From positions 1 through 8,871 of the forward strand of contig JALWYR010000012.1 of assembly GCA_027003085.1 (NCBI GenBank): 8,871 nucleotides of DNA, written 5' to 3'. The stretch is from Flavobacteriales bacterium (GTDB taxonomy: Bacteria > Bacteroidota > Bacteroidia > Flavobacteriales > Flavobacteriaceae). The position numbers and the translations under genes were made by a program. Positions within the stretch are counted from its first letter, which is position 1. Every line of letters starts with the position of its first letter. Below the pieces are notes generated by a model. It saw only the letters and a program-made list of their open reading frames with translations, had not been told where the DNA came from and did not search any database. Below, piece after piece: positions 1-6,950 of the stretch.

Positions 1-269
1 ACCATATACTGATCGGGCGGATCGGGACGGCCTATAATGATGCTTTTGGCATAACAAGCGCTACAAATAAAGTAGATACGCACGCTGTCGGTTTTGGGAT
101 TGATGAGTTCGGAAATTTGCCGGACGATTTCTTGTTTTTGGCGGTGGGTGATCATGCATTCGAAAACACTGAGGTTGATGCGTGTTCCGTATTGTTCGAG
201 CAGTTCGGCAACTTTGTTGCGGGTTTTGTTTCGTGTGATGTCGTAAGCAATCAGATGCATGTGTTTCAT
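1..269 (-). CDS. cas2: Cas2, adaptation endonuclease-fold subunit (3' end cut by window)
   Basis: I translated this by hand from the ATG at 269-267; 89 codons stay open to the window edge. The product starts MKHMHLIAYDIT, the Cas2 signature: a first beta strand ending in a conserved Asp (here Asp9 in AYDIT), followed by a helix rich in Arg/Lys and Asn. Residues near 34-40 (LSVFEC) match the second strand, and VRIYFIC near 60-66 the strand before the C-terminal tail. Cas2 proteins are usually 85-100 residues, so only a few are likely missing. Cas2 dimers bridge Cas1 dimers in the integration complex; this one should pair with the RT-Cas1 encoded 10 nt upstream. Its position as the last gene seen suggests the CRISPR array lies just beyond base 1, but no repeat is visible. 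The family call is firm; whether the protein has nuclease activity cannot be told. Confidence 0.93.
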   Translation of the reverse strand, partial: MKHMHLIAYDITRNKTRNKVAELLEQYGTRINLSVFECMITHRQKQEIVRQISELINPKTDSVRIYFICSACYAKSIIIGRPDPPDQYM

Positions 270-279
270 AGCCGGGGAT

Positions 280-2529
280 TTACCATTTGGTGATTTTGTA
301 GGGTTTGAATTCGGCGGCTTGACCGGTGATGTGAAGTTTGAGCAAGTGGGTTTGCTTGTGGATAATGTCGTAGAAAGTGAGGCGCTGGCCCAGATACTTA
401 TCGTGTTGGCCAAGACGTTTATAGACGGCAGTGATAAGTTTCCGGCGGGTGGGTTCGTCGAGTAGTCCTTTGTGGGTTTTGAGCGTGGTTCCACGGTTGA
501 TCATGGCAAGTACGGCGCGGTCCACCACAGGTTGGCGAAAAGGTTCCACCAGGTCGAAAACGAGGGTATCCTTATTTTTTTGGTAGGCATGCAGATAGCC
601 GAGTTCGGGATGGAGGCCTTGATGGATAACGCTATCGCGAACAAGCCGGTAGAGGATGGCATAGCCATAATTGAGCATTTGGTTGACCAGGTCGGTAGCG
701 CCGCGGGTGATGCGTTCTTTGAAATCGGTTTCTTCGTCCACCATCAGTTCGAACCATTGCCAATATCGTGCCGAGGCCGTTCCTTCGTAGCCCATGAGCG
801 AGTCGCGAAGGTTGTCGCCGGGCGGGAGTGATTTAATTTGTAATCGTATTTGTTGGAGTTCGTCAATAAGTCCGGGAAGGAGTTGCGCTATATCGGTATC
901 GGTTTTGCGTGCATATTTGGAAAAATACCTGATGGTTTTGAGTTGGTTGTTGATTTTGGCAGCGGCCAAACGCCGGGCAATGGCGGCTGCATGTTTGCTA
1001 CGGGTATGCTGCATTTGAGCAAGCCATAGCCGGTTGTGAGTGCTTTGGTAGTGATAGAGTTTGGCGTAGGCCGTTCCGTCGGGGCGCACGAAATCGATGG
1101 CGATATTGTGGTCGGCACAATACTTGATGAGGGCCGTGGAAACGGACGTGGCTTTGGATGCGATGGTAATTTGTTTGAGGTTGGCCAAAGGAAATTTACG
1201 GATTTTGTTGCCTTGTTCTTTGATGCGGATATGGTTCTTGGCTACACCCAAAACTATGCCGTAGCCCTCGATGTGGAGATAGGCATTGGCGGCGGCTTTG
1301 CGTTCGTAGATTTTACGCCGTAGTTTGACGGCCTGTTCGGCGGAAGTGATTTTACGTGCATTTTTTTGTTCGTAAACATCGTTTTGGATGTTACGGATAT
1401 GGAAATCGAGGTTTTGATTATAGATGTCGGTAACAAAACGGAGTTCACGCAGGGCGGCTTTGATGTGTTTTTTGCGGGTAATTTTGTTATTGTTGATAAG
1501 TTTGTTCGTCCACAGGCGAATGATCAATTCGTCGACGGGGAAAAGAATATGTTGGGGGACGATGCGGGCATAGTAGGCATTGATGCCGTTGGCAACTTTG
1601 TGATATTTTTTCGGGAAATTGGCATGGCGAAAAGCTTTCCGGATTTTGGCTTTGATTTTTTCGATTTTGGTGGAGGGCAGGGTAACGGATTTATCGGTTA
1701 TCCAAACGCCGAGAAATTTGAAGCCGTATTGAGTATGCTTGACAAAAGCACCCGGATTGAGTTTTAATTGTAGCCGGTTTTGGATATAATCGACGGTAGA
1801 ATCCAGGATTTGACGGGCTTGTTCCTCGGTGGGAGCCAACATCACAAAGTCATCGGCATAACGAACATAGGGAATGTTCAGGTCGTTCATTCGTTGGTCG
1901 AGCGGAGAAAGATACAGATTGGCCAACAGGGGCGAAAGCACGGCACCTTGGGGGACGCCGCCGGTGCGTTCGATCCATTGTTTGTCTTGGGTCACATAGC
2001 CCATTTTGACAAAGGAGAAAATAAGCTCCATCAAATACTTATCCGTAACATAGGGCGATAGTTGCTTACGCAAGCGTTTGTGCGGAATGGTGTCGAAAAA
2101 ATTATCGATGTCGCATTTGGCTACCCATTCGTTTTTTCCGGCTTGGATATAGTGGCGGACTTTGTTTACGGCCTTGCGTGCGTTGCGTCCTTCGCGGTAG
2201 GCATAACTGGAATCGAAAAAAGTGGTTTCGAGCCGTGATTCGATTCTGTTTTTGATGGCCGTTTGGACAATCTTGTCATTTATGGTAGCCAGAGCAAGGA
2301 TACGTTTTTCGTTTTTGTTCTTTTTGATTTTTATTTGCAAATAAGCTTCGGGTAAATAGGTCCGGTTGTTCAGTTTGCGAAGCAAGCGTCGTAGGTTACG
2401 ATCTTGATCGGCTTCGAAGTCGCGGACCGAATGTTTATCGATACCGCCTGCGGCTTGTTTGGTTTTCACATCGAGCCAGGCGGCTTCGAGTTCCCGGTAT
2501 GAAAACAGTTTTTTAAGCTTGTTTTTCAT
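280..2529 (-). CDS. cas1: Reverse transcriptase-Cas1 fusion protein (RNA-capable spacer integrase)
   Basis: The protein has 749 residues from the ATG at 2529. The N-terminal part (about 1-340) is a group II intron-type reverse transcriptase: GGIDKHSV near 28-35, the fingers motif around 66-82, CDIDNFF with Asp140 and Asp142, GGVPQGAVLSPLLANLYL near 190-207, and catalytic YADD at 224-227. A charged linker (about 345-412) leads to a complete Cas1 domain (about 415-745). Its expected metal ligands are Glu582 in GYEGTAS, His647 in GYLHA and Glu662 in DLVEPFR (with Asp659). RT-Cas1 proteins of this kind, such as those of Marinomonas mediterranea and Fusicatenibacter saccharivorans, acquire spacers from RNA; the same role is inferred here. 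Unlike the Marinomonas protein there is no fused Cas6; Cas6 is a separate gene ending inside this one (17-nt overlap). An ATG 27 codons further upstream is in frame but lies inside cas6, and the RT domain does not need those residues, so I chose 2529, which follows AAGGGG with 4-nt spacing. No frameshift is seen. Confidence 0.96.
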   Translation of the reverse strand: MKNKLKKLFSYRELEAAWLDVKTKQAAGGIDKHSVRDFEADQDRNLRRLLRKLNNRTYLPEAYLQIKIKKNKNEKRILALATINDKIVQTAIKNRIESRLETTFFDSSYAYREGRNARKAVNKVRHYIQAGKNEWVAKCDIDNFFDTIPHKRLRKQLSPYVTDKYLMELIFSFVKMGYVTQDKQWIERTGGVPQGAVLSPLLANLYLSPLDQRMNDLNIPYVRYADDFVMLAPTEEQARQILDSTVDYIQNRLQLKLNPGAFVKHTQYGFKFLGVWITDKSVTLPSTKIEKIKAKIRKAFRHANFPKKYHKVANGINAYYARIVPQHILFPVDELIIRLWTNKLINNNKITRKKHIKAALRELRFVTDIYNQNLDFHIRNIQNDVYEQKNARKITSAEQAVKLRRKIYERKAAANAYLHIEGYGIVLGVAKNHIRIKEQGNKIRKFPLANLKQITIASKATSVSTALIKYCADHNIAIDFVRPDGTAYAKLYHYQSTHNRLWLAQMQHTRSKHAAAIARRLAAAKINNQLKTIRYFSKYARKTDTDIAQLLPGLIDELQQIRLQIKSLPPGDNLRDSLMGYEGTASARYWQWFELMVDEETDFKERITRGATDLVNQMLNYGYAILYRLVRDSVIHQGLHPELGYLHAYQKNKDTLVFDLVEPFRQPVVDRAVLAMINRGTTLKTHKGLLDEPTRRKLITAVYKRLGQHDKYLGQRLTFYDIIHKQTHLLKLHITGQAAEFKPYKITKW

Positions 2530-3388
2530 GGCACCCCTTGGAAGATGGTTTCGGATATTCCAAGCGGTATTTACCCAATCCGAACACCGTTTTGTTGCCC
2601 ACATGCACATAGCGGCCCATTTCCAGGTAGGGCAAAACGGGGGTCAGGTTGCCGGCATAGTTTATACTTCCCGTCCATCCGGTCATGGGAAATTTTTCGG
2701 CCCGCGAGGGTGAGCGGAAAATTTGGCGCCGTTGGAGCCGTATGTTAACAGGTTGGATATGTAAGTCTTTGATGTTGAAAGGTGGGAGTTCGGGGATTGG
2801 ATCGGATGCCGGATCATAGAGTTGTTGGAGCACATAAAGCCGCCGGTAGAGATAACCGAAGAAACGTTCGAATGCAAAATCGGCCGTAAGCCGGCGCTTG
2901 GTGTTTATGGCCAAGGGTGTGAGGAAACGAATCATTAGATTGCTCACGGGACCTTCGGGAATCGGAAGGCGGTTCAAATCCACCACTGCGGTGTTTGTTC
3001 CGGCGGGGCGGAACGCGAAACCGGAAACCGGCGCTTTGCCATTGAATAATCCGATTTCGGGAATACGGCCAAATACTTGGCGAATATCGTCTTCGTATTC
3101 GAAAAAGCGGCCGAAAAGCGTAAACGTAAAAGAAATACGGTGACCGGCACGGACAAAATGAACAAACCGGTGCGGAGAAATAATAAACGGTGCAGGCAAA
3201 TCATTACCTGTAAAATTGCGTATGAGCGCATTATCCGGAGCTTGGGGCCGGAAAAAAAGGGCAAAGAGTGCAGGGTCGTGTTCCATTAACAGGGTTCCGA
3301 AAAGGCCGCGAAGCATGCTCCCCAAATACCCGGGCAGCACGGCATCGGCGGTGGCGGTGTAGCTGATATTATAGCGGGCGATGAGCAT
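2513..3388 (-). CDS. cas6: Cas6 pre-crRNA processing endoribonuclease (RAMP fold)
   Basis: The protein has 291 residues, of the Cas6 branch with a conserved C-terminal RAMP domain (the PF10040/DUF2276 type). Evidence: GYLGSMLRGLFG at 20-31 matches the conserved N-terminal G-x-x-LRG segment; LMIRFLTPLAI at 151-161, followed by a helix with YRRL (181-184), matches the start of the second ferredoxin-like half; SINYAGNLTPVLPYLEMG (241-258) and the glycine-rich loop GNKTVFGLGKY (264-274) match the family's C-terminal signature. It should cut pre-crRNA within the repeat and supply crRNAs to the Cmr complex. Many relatives carry a zinc-binding-like cysteine cluster after the LRG segment; here that stretch is short (LMEHDPALF) and the only cysteine is Cys286. 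His37 is a candidate catalytic residue, by position only. The gene follows cmr6 by 9 nt and overlaps RT-cas1 by 17 nt in another frame. It is more GC-rich than the cmr genes. Confidence 0.86.
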   Translation of the reverse strand: MLIARYNISYTATADAVLPGYLGSMLRGLFGTLLMEHDPALFALFFRPQAPDNALIRNFTGNDLPAPFIISPHRFVHFVRAGHRISFTFTLFGRFFEYEDDIRQVFGRIPEIGLFNGKAPVSGFAFRPAGTNTAVVDLNRLPIPEGPVSNLMIRFLTPLAINTKRRLTADFAFERFFGYLYRRLYVLQQLYDPASDPIPELPPFNIKDLHIQPVNIRLQRRQIFRSPSRAEKFPMTGWTGSINYAGNLTPVLPYLEMGRYVHVGNKTVFGLGKYRLEYPKPSSKGCHEKQA

Positions 3389-3397
3389 GGAAAGAAT

Positions 3398-4627
3398 TTA
3401 TTCCGGTAAGCCTACAACAAAGTTCAAAGGACTAGTAGCCCGGAAATCCTGTTGAACAAGGATGTGCACTTTTTGACCGGGAGATAATGGTATTCCCACT
3501 TTGGTTTTCTTTTTACGGATGGTATATTTTTCCCCTTTACATTCGATTAGGAAATAATAATATTTCTCGTTATTTCCGGTAATTACTTCCGCTTCAAGTT
3601 CGGCTCCCTTTTGTAACTCACTTTCACAAGAATAGTCCAATGTCGTCCCGGAGCCAGGCCGGTTTTGCACCGGTTCGGTTTGCGTGTTTTGTGTTTCGGT
3701 TTCCCTGTTTAGGTTCCGTGATGAAGGGGACGGAGCGGAATTGCCGGAAATACCGTTACTTTCGACAAACTGCCCGTAGCCCACATTGGTTTTAGCGCCG
3801 ACGCCCAGGTCGAGGAGGATGCGTTTGAAGAGTTTTAGTTTATCCTCGGCGGTGAGGATGGTTTCGCCGTTTTCGTTTTTGAAGTCGTGGAGTTCGAAAA
3901 CGAAGCGGAAGGTAACGCCGGGACGCACTTTAAGGAAACGTAGCGGCACGGGATTTTTAAGCGGGTCGGGGTGTGGGGTAATATAATCGTCGGCAAGGAA
4001 TTTTTGTCCGGCAGGTGCAACGGGGAAGGCGTCGAAAAATTTGTCGCGATGGTAGATGGGGAGGGGTTCTTCAACAACTTTCCCTTCCTTTTGCTTTTTA
4101 TGATATCCGTTGAAAATATGTTTAACGATAAAAGGAACCTCTTCTTTTTCGCCTTCCACTTTTACCTTTTTACATAGATAAACAAGTTTTTCATCATCTT
4201 TATTCAAAATTTTTAATTCTTCGGTAAGCAGATATTCAATATATTTTACTTCATTGGCTTTAAAAGCCCTACGCAAAACACCTTTGACCGATGAGCCGGG
4301 AATGACAGGCAGTCCGGTGGTGTGGTCGAAGTAGAAGCCGAGTTTGAGTTCGTTTTCCACCAGTTGTTTTCTACCCTCTTTTACACCGCCGATTTCATGA
4401 ATATATCCGGAACCGATTAATAATCCAGGGTAAATAGTGGTGAGTTCTATTTCTTTAAAATCGTTCGCGTTCGGTAACGGATAAAGTAAGTTAGCAGTTG
4501 ATAAGTTTTTGTTTGTTAGCAAATTACTCTTTTGCGTTCCGTTAAAGACCGGTTTTCCGCTTTGCCTTTTGATTTTAAGGTCATTAAAATATTCTTTATA
4601 GAAAAGGTATCCAATATTTCCACTCAT
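3398..4627 (-). CDS. cmr6: Cmr6, Cas7-like RAMP subunit of the type III-B complex, with C-terminal extension
   Basis: The protein has 409 residues. The RAMP core runs from about 58 to 288: first strand and loop IELTTIYPGLLIGSG (60-74), the Cas7-type GLPVIPGSSVKGVLRRAF (105-122), RFLKVRPGVTFRF (230-242), and the glycine-rich loop LGVGAKTNVGYGQF (274-287). These are standard for Cmr6, which caps the 3' end of the crRNA backbone beside Cmr4. The ATG shares its A with the cmr5 stop (TAATG), so translation is probably coupled. Two parts exceed the usual length. About 55 residues precede the core. After it comes a Ser/Asn/Thr/Gln/Pro-rich linker (about 290-328) and a beta-rich segment (about 338-409) with KGAELEAEVI and LSPGQKVHILV that looks like an OB-fold, though this is a judgement by eye. 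GC content is patchy: 48% at 3841-3900 but 30% at 4141-4200. Cmr1 is a less likely identity given the order after cmr5. Confidence 0.87.
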   Translation of the reverse strand: MSGNIGYLFYKEYFNDLKIKRQSGKPVFNGTQKSNLLTNKNLSTANLLYPLPNANDFKEIELTTIYPGLLIGSGYIHEIGGVKEGRKQLVENELKLGFYFDHTTGLPVIPGSSVKGVLRRAFKANEVKYIEYLLTEELKILNKDDEKLVYLCKKVKVEGEKEEVPFIVKHIFNGYHKKQKEGKVVEEPLPIYHRDKFFDAFPVAPAGQKFLADDYITPHPDPLKNPVPLRFLKVRPGVTFRFVFELHDFKNENGETILTAEDKLKLFKRILLDLGVGAKTNVGYGQFVESNGISGNSAPSPSSRNLNRETETQNTQTEPVQNRPGSGTTLDYSCESELQKGAELEAEVITGNNEKYYYFLIECKGEKYTIRKKKTKVGIPLSPGQKVHILVQQDFRATSPLNFVVGLPE

Positions 4628-5052
4628 TATTCTTTGATTTTATAGGTTCGTAAAGCAAGTTTCAATGCTACAAGTGCATCGGAGATTTCCTGTTCTTTGA
4701 TATACATTTTGTCCATATCCAAATCATCTATTTCAATTTCTTCCTTTCCGGGATCCACTGTATCTTTCAGCGATGACCGTATAACCCAGCGTATTAAGTC
4801 GTTTTTCTGGTCAGTTCGGTTTCCGGTAATAACTTGATAAATAGCTTTCAGCAAATCGGAACTATTGGCTTTTTTTCCTTCATCATTGGCATAAAATGCC
4901 AGGGTGGCCAATAAACCGGTTTGCATGATGCTGGCACCCATTGAGGATATATATCCCTTGAATTCTTTGTTCACCTCCCCATTTCGAGCCATTTGGCTAT
5001 CCTTGATGGCTTGAATGGCGATGGGTATAAGTTTATTAACTTTATGATTCAT
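4627..5052 (-). CDS. cmr5: Cmr5, small helical subunit of the type III-B complex
   Basis: The protein has 141 residues and is predicted all-helical, with no membrane segment. SSMGASIMQTGLLATLAFY (36-54) matches the conserved Cmr5 core helix pair, where a G-L-x-x-x-LAFY pattern is typical. Cmr5 subunits stack along the Cmr4 filament and form the inner face of the complex next to the target RNA; they have no catalytic role. An acidic insertion (about 100-115, with EEIEIDDLD) lies before the last helix. The start codon lies inside the end of cmr4 (11-nt overlap) and the stop overlaps the cmr6 start by one base. Position between cmr4 and cmr6 supports the call, since this family diverges quickly in sequence. 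Confidence 0.9.
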   Translation of the reverse strand: MNHKVNKLIPIAIQAIKDSQMARNGEVNKEFKGYISSMGASIMQTGLLATLAFYANDEGKKANSSDLLKAIYQVITGNRTDQKNDLIRWVIRSSLKDTVDPGKEEIEIDDLDMDKMYIKEQEISDALVALKLALRTYKIKE

Positions 5053-5845
5053 GGTCGTAGATTTTTTTGATTTTACAATATCCGTAACCTATACTTCCAT
5101 TTGCGCCGATTTGAACAACGGCACCGTCCAAAACTTTATCAAAATCATCGTTATACTTATTATCCATTGATACAAAGAAAACAAAACGGCTTTCGCGCGG
5201 AACAATTTCTTCATACCAAAGGTTTTTGCTAACGCCATTTTCCAAATGGTTGCGGGCAATTACAGGTAATTTACTGGCCAAAATTTTAAAAGTGTCATCA
5301 TCGAAAATAGCCACATTTTCACCCATCCATTCCGAAACATCCAAAGTATTATCTACAATTGCTTCCCAATCTTCGAGCCGGGTGCCTGTTACTCCCTTGA
5401 TTTTAGGACTCCCTTTGGATACATTAGCATACGTTCCCGAAATCAAGGAATTACCGGTCAAGTTTATTGCTTTTTCATTAATGGTATCCACAAGCATTTT
5501 GGAAGTTGCCCGGTAGAATGGTTTTTTGTTGCTTCGTACAGGCAAGACGAGCAAATCGGCAGGAAAAAACTTGTAATGCCCTATGCTTGGATCCTTTTTG
5601 GCGGAAGAGGTATTTCTGAGCTCATCAACACCGAAAATATGCTCCAATTTAGCATCCCCTTCACCCCAATTGTTTTTGAAAAATTCACGTAAAGCACCTT
5701 TTAAACTGGATGAGTTAATAGTAGGCACTCCCGTGATACTGTCGCGTTGAACCAAATTGTCCACTACGCCATAATTGGCGCCTCCACTGCCCACATGCAA
5801 GTTGGTCAGGCAGGTAATAAGGTAAGCATTTGTTTTGTAGTTCAT
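5042..5845 (-). CDS. cmr4: Cmr4, backbone Cas7 subunit and target-RNA endonuclease
   Basis: The protein has 267 residues, slightly short for the family. It shows the Cmr4 pattern clearly: LHVGSGG at 16-22, GVVDNLVQRD at 26-35, TGVPTINSSSLKGALREFF at 38-56, LPVIARNHLENGVSKNLWYE (193-212) leading to IVPRESRFVFF, and the final glycine-rich IGANGSIGYGY (246-256). Several Cmr4 copies line the crRNA, and each cuts the bound target RNA at 6-nt steps. Asp29 corresponds by alignment of the motif to the catalytic Asp26 of Pyrococcus Cmr4, and His17 to its His15, so target-RNA cleavage should be intact. The start is 2 nt after the cmr3 stop. No insertion or frameshift is seen. Confidence 0.95.
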   Translation of the reverse strand: MNYKTNAYLITCLTNLHVGSGGANYGVVDNLVQRDSITGVPTINSSSLKGALREFFKNNWGEGDAKLEHIFGVDELRNTSSAKKDPSIGHYKFFPADLLVLPVRSNKKPFYRATSKMLVDTINEKAINLTGNSLISGTYANVSKGSPKIKGVTGTRLEDWEAIVDNTLDVSEWMGENVAIFDDDTFKILASKLPVIARNHLENGVSKNLWYEEIVPRESRFVFFVSMDNKYNDDFDKVLDGAVVQIGANGSIGYGYCKIKKIYDHES

Positions 5846-5847
5846 AT

Positions 5848-6945
5848 CTATGAATTTTTAGAGATTACTTTATAATGGTTGTATCCGATATTGCGGAAAT
5901 TATCAATGTTCAAAGCTTGTAGAAGCTCTTTTTTTTGGACGTCATTTTCATAATAAAATACTGAGCCTTTCTTGTATAAATTATACTTACTGGATTTTGC
6001 GGGTTTTTGGTAATAATTTATCGTAGGCCCGGTATCAAAGTTGATGAATCGAAAATCAACGACTTCGGTAATGGCAAAAGAACATTTTTCAGTAATATCA
6101 TCATTAACATATGCATCCGATACCAAAACAATCTTATCCATATTTATTGAAGGTTGATAATCGGGAATAATATTATCAAAATCACTTTCAAATTCTTCTA
6201 CTACCATTTTAAAGGCCTGCTGTTCGCCACCAAAAACCACTATATCCTGAGAATCAAAATTGACCTTGATATTTGTTCCATTAACAGAAACACTATCCTC
6301 TAATTCGACTATAAAAGCAAAACCGAATCCTTTGTGAAATTTATAGAACGTTTGTACGTAATAAGCATCATTGTCAGTGCCTCCTTCATAGTTTTTTCGG
6401 ATACCTACTTGCTTGTGTTCAATAAAAATTTCTTTGTAAAATAACCTTTGATCACAGGTTTTATCCATCATTAAATCGGGAATAGGGAATTTAGGATTAT
6501 AACCCTTCAAAAGAAAATTATCATTGTTTTTCTCAATTTCAAGAAATCTATCAACTTTTTTCTCTGAACAATCCTTTTCAATTTTGGTATAAATCTGGTA
6601 TTCCTTATTTCCCGGGAGATAGAATGTCTCACCATTTACAATAAAAACCGGCGATAATTTTTTAATAGCACCATAGTCAGACTGTCCATTGATAATAAAT
6701 CCTCTTGGACCGATTAGCGCTTTTGCTTTATTTGCATTTTGAATTTTATTATCCTTAAAAATTTCATCGTTATTACTTTGTAATAACAGTTGATGTCTGA
6801 CAAAGCCGAGGACGCCGGTTTGTTGCGGAAAATAGTTGGATTTAACCAAATAATTGGCTTGATGACCATCGCCGAAGGTATTTTCACCTCCGAAAAAGAA
6901 TTTGTCGTGAGGGAATAATTTTACAAGGTATTTTGTTGTGCTCAT
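5848..6945 (-). CDS. cmr3: Cmr3, Cas5-like RAMP subunit binding the crRNA 5' tag
   Basis: The protein has 365 residues. Features fitting Cmr3 are: a first strand YLVKLFPHDKFFFGG (6-20); PQQTGVLGFVRHQLL (40-54), the family's Q-x-GxLGxxR helix; VGIRKNYEGGTDNDAYYVQ (180-198), the conserved GI-x-R segment; GFGFAFIVELE (206-216); and VFGGEQQAF (237-245), the conserved G-G-E loop. Cmr3 binds Cas10 and the 5' handle of the crRNA at the foot of the complex, and the position directly after cas10 fits this. The C-terminal NIGYNHYKVI (352-361) may be the remnant of the glycine-rich RAMP loop. The sequence is markedly AT-rich (15 of 60 bases are G or C at 6121-6180). The ATG lies 5 nt after the cas10 stop. 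Confidence 0.88.
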   Translation of the reverse strand: MSTTKYLVKLFPHDKFFFGGENTFGDGHQANYLVKSNYFPQQTGVLGFVRHQLLLQSNNDEIFKDNKIQNANKAKALIGPRGFIINGQSDYGAIKKLSPVFIVNGETFYLPGNKEYQIYTKIEKDCSEKKVDRFLEIEKNNDNFLLKGYNPKFPIPDLMMDKTCDQRLFYKEIFIEHKQVGIRKNYEGGTDNDAYYVQTFYKFHKGFGFAFIVELEDSVSVNGTNIKVNFDSQDIVVFGGEQQAFKMVVEEFESDFDNIIPDYQPSINMDKIVLVSDAYVNDDITEKCSFAITEVVDFRFINFDTGPTINYYQKPAKSSKYNLYKKGSVFYYENDVQKKELLQALNIDNFRNIGYNHYKVISKNS

Positions 6946-6950
6946 AGCTT

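Noticed and set aside
472..2061. Plus-strand open frames of 90-133 codons opposite RT-cas1
   Set aside because: They lie wholly antisense to a gene with recognisable motifs throughout, and their translations show no family motif; the GC-rich template leaves antisense frames open by chance.
280..2529. A group II intron maturase or a retron, suggested by the RT motifs
   Set aside because: The RT is continuous with a full Cas1 domain in one frame, sits inside a cas operon, and has no flanking intron RNA (no domain V-like hairpin) because the neighbouring bases are coding.
2505..2540. Programmed ribosomal frameshift joining Cas6 to RT-Cas1
   Set aside because: The RT-cas1 frame is +1 relative to cas6. 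The A-rich run in the overlap is not in the phase needed for a -1 slippery heptamer, and a normal ATG with a purine-rich upstream sequence is available.
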